A stretch of 64,000 bases of DNA from Owenia fusiformis (taxonomy: Eukaryota > Annelida > Polychaeta > Sabellida > Oweniidae), in NCBI GenBank assembly GCA_903813345.2, contig CAIIXF020000006.1:17300348-17364347 (forward strand), written 5' to 3'. Positions within the stretch are counted from its first letter, which is position 1. Each line of letters opens with the position of its first letter. The translations under genes were made by a program, and so were the position numbers. Below are positions 59,922 to 64,000 of this stretch, in pieces. Under the pieces are notes generated by a model. That model was not told the origin of the DNA. It saw only the letters and a program-made list of their open reading frames with translations, and made no database searches.

Positions 59922-62339
59922 TACGCGAATTTACACCCCTCCAAAAGTGTGGCAACAATTTGATTTTCTATATTGAAATAGTTTTTGGTGAATCTTTTAC
60001 TGAAAGATATTGAAATCTGGTAGCAAAATCATACATTTTATATAACAATTGTTTAATTGTTCAATGAAATACAAATCAAGGGTTAGCATACATTGAGACA
60101 ACTTTTGTTAAGGGCAAATTACAACATATCTCTAAGGAACATATTTTTTAACCAGCTACCATTGAAAAATCGTCATTCCCAATTCATCATTCAAAGATAC
60201 ATTATGTCAAATTCTGGCATGCTATTCCCACACTTTTAGATGATTTTTGAAAAGAATCCAAATCAAAAGAATTTTATCTGCCATTTCATTTTGTAATAGA
60301 GGAGGTCATAATGACCTCATGAACTTACAGTTAGTTTCTGAATACTAGTATATTCAAAAGAAAATATTTTTGAAGATATAATACTTATTAATCATGGCGC
60401 ACAATAAAAGTCGTAATGGCTGCACGAATACTCTCAATTGGTACTGACGATAGAAGTGAAGATGACAAATAGTATTGTATTAATGGAATGAAACAGGCTA
60501 AATTAAAAAAGAAATTGAAATAACAAAATATCTACTGTGCTCTGTAAGCTCTAACATTTAACATCTCTTTTAAATTTCAATGCCTTGCAACAAATAAAGA
60601 ACAACTAATGCTGAAAAACTTATTTGTTGTGCTTTCTTTGAATTGAAAATAAAAACTTTGAAAACATTCCAATTTCTATCACCGTTCCGCTGTTTTTATC
60701 ATTAATGACGAGAATCATGAACGTTTTGAGAAATGAAAACATTTTAGATGAACTTGTGAATCATTATAACATGTATAAACGTTAATTTGTTCTATATGAG
60801 AAATGAACATTTTATTATCTTATTAAAGAATGCTGTTAAATCCTTTTTAGACACACGATTTAAAACTTGTGGTCGGCTAATCCTCTAGTCTTTCTGGCAA
60901 ATACACTCCCCTCCAAAAGTTTGGCAATCTTAGCTCCCTGCCTCCTCTTTATATTTGAATTTGTATTAACATAACCTTCGAAGAAAATACTTATAATATT
61001 GATAAAAATGTAACTTGACTATATTTCCAATGCCTCCAAATTTTCCCAATTTCCCTTTCTTCTAAAGATGAATTTTTGAAAATCGTCATTCCCATGTAAA
61101 CCAAGAGGAACCAATGGGCTCTTTATTTAATTAGTAGATTATATTCAGCCGCAGGCCATCTGTAATTAGGTCTTTGAAGTTTAAAAATCTCGATAATCTG
61201 TTGGCAATTATCAGTGGGTCAGTTTTTTTAGAAAATAAAAAGTGATTATCAGGAAGCAATGCATATTGGTACATCCCGTGATTTTTCTAATATTTTTTAT
61301 GATGAACTTTTTCCCTTAACTGTGAAAATAAAGTACTCATTCGAAACACTTAATAAATCTAGTCTTATTTGATATAATCCTCCTTATGCCTTTGCTTTCC
61401 TCAGCAAAAGATGACTGCAACTGGCTTTTTTATTGGACAGAACTTTCCACTGCAAGAAATGTGTGTACCTTTTTAGCTTACACTTGTAAGTTGTAAGTCA
61501 ATACAACCTTATTGAACGAAATGATCCCTAAATCAGCTTATGTGTGCCCGAGCACTTTAATATTTTCCAAAGTATCTACGATGACATTCTATTCTTCATG
61601 TTACACCTAAGAATGATTCATTTTGACCATAGGGATATTTGCCAATAATCGCACATCTTCCTTTACTATTTTTTCCTGGCCATATAAATTCAATAATATG
61701 TTTCTGGTTATTGAAATGAATTTTTCCACAAATATTTTTTGGGGAGAAATCCCGACCAGGGGTTCGTCCAAACCCATCGAACCCCCGGTCCCTACGGCTA
61801 TGAGTTCGTTGAACTCTCCCGGAACACTTTCAGTTGAATCGTGTATACTAAAACGATCTGTGATAGATGTATAATTTCTGTAACAACGAAATTAGATAAG
61901 TCAAGGAATACTTACAAGACCTCCAGAGGTGTACATAAAGTTACGACAAAAATCACTGATATCATTTTAGTAACTTTGCGAAAAACGTTACTTATTTTCG
62001 TAGTTATTAACTTTCGGGAAATGCAAGTTTAAAATAAATTTTACAAACAACAATGGACTTCTCATAACTTTACAAACTTTCGAGAAATTAACCCCTGAGT
62101 GCCAACCATCAAGTTAGTTCATAACAACTAAGTGGAAAAACTATGCCAGGATTAAAAAGTGTCAGTTCGTTTGTATACATTTTAAACGTTTACATGTAAT
62201 AATGCGTTTGATAATTTTATTGAATTCTATCAATAATATGATGAAAATCAATAAAAGAAGTAAACATAAACAGATACAGGTACGTCATGAGAAACAAAGA
62301 TGAATATGGGGAGGGGGAGGTGATAAGGACAAACCTTAA
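59922..62339. other. Decayed repeat region without a gene
   Basis: ACACCCCTCCAAAAGTGTGG near 59932 and ACTCCCCTCCAAAAGTTTGG near 60904 are direct copies of a Tc1-like terminal sequence. Each is followed 180-260 bp later by AAAATCGTCATTCCCA, so two related element fragments lie in tandem. No coding exon is supported on either strand. Confidence 0.5.
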
Positions 62340-62750
62340 GTATACACCAATCGAGCCCGATCGAGTCCCATCGAATCCCAACTTACCCCATCGAATCCCA
62401 CAGAGTACCACGAGACCTTGATGACTTTGCCCATCGAGCCCCACTGGGTCTTATCAAATTACATCGTGCCCCATTGGTGTAGGTTGGGCTTCAGACATCA
62501 CGCCATACAAAAATCCCACGATGCCCCATGGAAAGAATGAACATGTTCATTCTCGATGGGGCAAGATGATACTCCGTGGGATTTTGCCCCATCTTGCCCA
62601 ATCGAATTTCACCAAGTCCATCGTGGGACTTCATGGGACACGATGGGGCAAAATCCAACCGAGTCCCATGGACTAGTCCCTTGGGGCAAAATCCCATGAA
62701 GTCCATCAAGGTCCCACGCAATGTTAAGTCTATCTATGGAGGTCCCAACT
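62340..62750. repeat. Degenerate CCCATCGAG / GATGGGGCAAAATCCCA repeat cluster
   Basis: Words such as CCCATCGAGTCCCA, CCATCGAATCCCA, GATGGGGCAAGATG and TGGGATTTTGCCCCATC recur more than a dozen times in both orientations. The local sequence is GC-richer than its surroundings. It has no stable unit length. The open frames across it follow from the repeat. Confidence 0.7.
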
Positions 62751-63638
62751 TGCCTCACTGGTGGGCTTTTCTTTGTGACACTGGTGGGCTTTTCTTTAAA
62801 AGAAAGCGTCTATTAAAAAAACTAAAGAGAAAATTCCGTTCTCATAACATCAGTACTGAGAAGCTAAGACTTGGAAGTTTCAAAAAATTAACACTTTTAC
62901 AATAGTTTTGCTCTCATAATTCCGTCACTCCCGTTCTCTAAATGACCAACCGTTTTATTTCAGAATAACTCTTTGGTTATGTTTGCTGTTTAAAGAACAA
63001 TCGACACCTTTTTCAATAAACTGAATCAGACATCACTGCATTAAATACATATTCAATTCGTGTGATAAACATTTTCCTTAAACCATTACATACTAAATAA
63101 CATATAAATAAGCACTACTGTTAGCATTGCAATATTAAATAAAATACAGTACTGTACAATGTACATCTATCAAGCTGAACAAATAAATCATAAAATACCA
63201 CTGACAAACGCATTGATACTCATATTAAAAAAAATGCCGTTGATATTGTGTAACATTGTGAGTCGATCAAATATAGAAATATACTTGTGATCAATATCTA
63301 ATGCAGCTAGGATCCAGGCTGAGACATCTCAGATGGACTGGACCTATGCAGCTGGACCTATGCAGCTAGTCCATGCAGCTGGTAGCTTTGATAATATTCA
63401 TCACAAAAGTTACATTATATCTATTCACCATCAATAAAAAGAATAACATATAAAGTTACTTAATAATGGATTGTGCTGAAAAGACACTGTAATATTCATT
63501 CATCAAAATTGTTAATACATGCAAGATAAGCTACATTTGCTGCGGATGGAAATGACATATGTTACTTATATTATACAGTCGCACGTTTCCGTACGACATT
63601 GTCGGCGATAAAGTTAGACTTTGAAAAGACTATAAATC
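62751..63638. other. Upstream region of the MGAT3-like gene
   Basis: The beginning holds a tandem pair, CACTGGTGGGCTTTTCTTT, near 62757-62800. GCAGCTGGACCTATGCAGCT words repeat near 63350. The last 60 bp before the start codon contain CGCACG and TCCGTACG, a slight rise in CpG. The promoter itself cannot be placed. Confidence 0.4.
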
Positions 63639-64000
63639 ATGAGATATTTCAGAAAGATCTTGGTTTTAACTATTTCAGCATGTTTACTTGTATACATTAT
63701 AAAACGCAAATTTTGGATACAAATTCTCACCCGTACCGGCTTCAAACACCCTAAAACTGCTCTAACGCACCGCAGTTCTCAAAACGTTCGAAATAGGACT
63801 TCGCAACTCGAAGACGGCCGCATTTTCCAGGACTTTCTCAATCGGAATATTCAACTTCAAGATAGCAAGAACGTGTATTTCGATACAGTCGGCGGAGTTG
63901 TCTGTTACATACATGGTACTATCAGAAGACAGCTCAATTCTTGCATTTGCAGAGATGAGCTTACAGGAGAGGATTGCGGAATACCGCTAGTAGTAGCAGA
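63639..64000 (+). CDS. MGAT3-like beta-1,4-N-acetylglucosaminyltransferase, N-terminal part
   Basis: The open frame starts ATG at 63639 and is still open at the window end (120 codons and two bases). Residues 7-21 (ILVLTISACLLVYII) form a signal anchor after a short basic tail (MRYFRK), the type II topology of Golgi glycosyltransferases. A polar stem follows. Then come KNVYFDTVGGVVCYIHGT and, further on, CICRDELTGEDCGIPLVV. This is the arrangement before the catalytic domain of MGAT3, the enzyme that adds the bisecting GlcNAc to N-glycans (human: YFVRTKAGGVCFKPGT, then WVECVCLPGWHGPSCGVPTVV). The catalytic part lies beyond the window, so the assignment rests on about 60 residues. No intron is needed up to this point. 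Confidence 0.72.
   Translation, partial: MRYFRKILVLTISACLLVYIIKRKFWIQILTRTGFKHPKTALTHRSSQNVRNRTSQLEDGRIFQDFLNRNIQLQDSKNVYFDTVGGVVCYIHGTIRRQLNSCICRDELTGEDCGIPLVVA

Noticed and set aside
62491-62905. Open frames across the GATGGGGC cluster
   Set aside because: The repeat itself produces the frames on both strands; the peptides are repeats of the DNA words.
63350-63380. GCAGCTGGACCTATGCAGCT words as a regulatory site
   Set aside because: A short local duplication with no known motif; too little to support a regulatory call.

Overview
The window is AT-rich animal nuclear DNA with small exons, long GT-AG introns and many short mobile-element remnants. The genes point to a marine invertebrate bilaterian, but the sequence does not fix the phylum. 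I found no bacterial genes, CRISPR array, virus or operon. Exon models were read by eye from splice signals, reading phase and resemblance to known families. For the two large genes the exon lengths sum exactly to whole codons (4401 nt and 2769 nt).

Layout. (1) 1-8065: a repeat-rich flank, then the last five exons of a plus-strand death-domain protein (4837-8065). (2) 8527-9268: two minus-strand exons of a basic Pro/Thr/Ala-rich protein that resembles the tail of a kinesin-14 (KIFC1-like); no motor exons were found. (3) 10432-29876: a complete 28-exon GNPTAB gene (GlcNAc-1-phosphotransferase alpha/beta precursor, about 1466 aa). Its luminal spacer carries a Gln/Asn-rich tandem repeat. Intron 11 holds two minus-strand passengers: a complete three-exon secreted C-type lectin (17371-18497) and a broken DEG/ENaC channel fragment (19793-20455). 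(4) 29877-40594: mostly non-coding, with dispersed repeats and one candidate 72-aa membrane protein (34945-35163, minus). (5) 40595-56611: a complete 17-exon sarcosine dehydrogenase gene (SARDH, 922 aa, minus). Its intron 3 holds an unrecognised plus-strand single-pass membrane protein (51285-52608, two exons, 338 aa). Its intron 1 is largely a 67-bp minisatellite built around the exon-2 splice acceptor. (6) 56612-63638: non-coding, with a mariner relic with long terminal repeats and a GATGGGGC-type degenerate repeat. (7) 63639-64000: the first 120 codons of an MGAT3-like glycosyltransferase that runs off the window.

The genes do not form one pathway. GNPTAB (cis-Golgi, mannose-6-phosphate tagging of lysosomal enzymes) and the MGAT3-like gene (Golgi N-glycan bisection) both modify N-glycans. 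SARDH works in mitochondrial one-carbon metabolism. The three nested loci all lie antisense to their host genes.

The features most worth following up are the Gln/Asn-rich repeat in GNPTAB, the minisatellite that multiplies a splice acceptor, the unrecognised nested membrane protein, and several families of fold-back elements. None of this amounts to a demonstrated new system.
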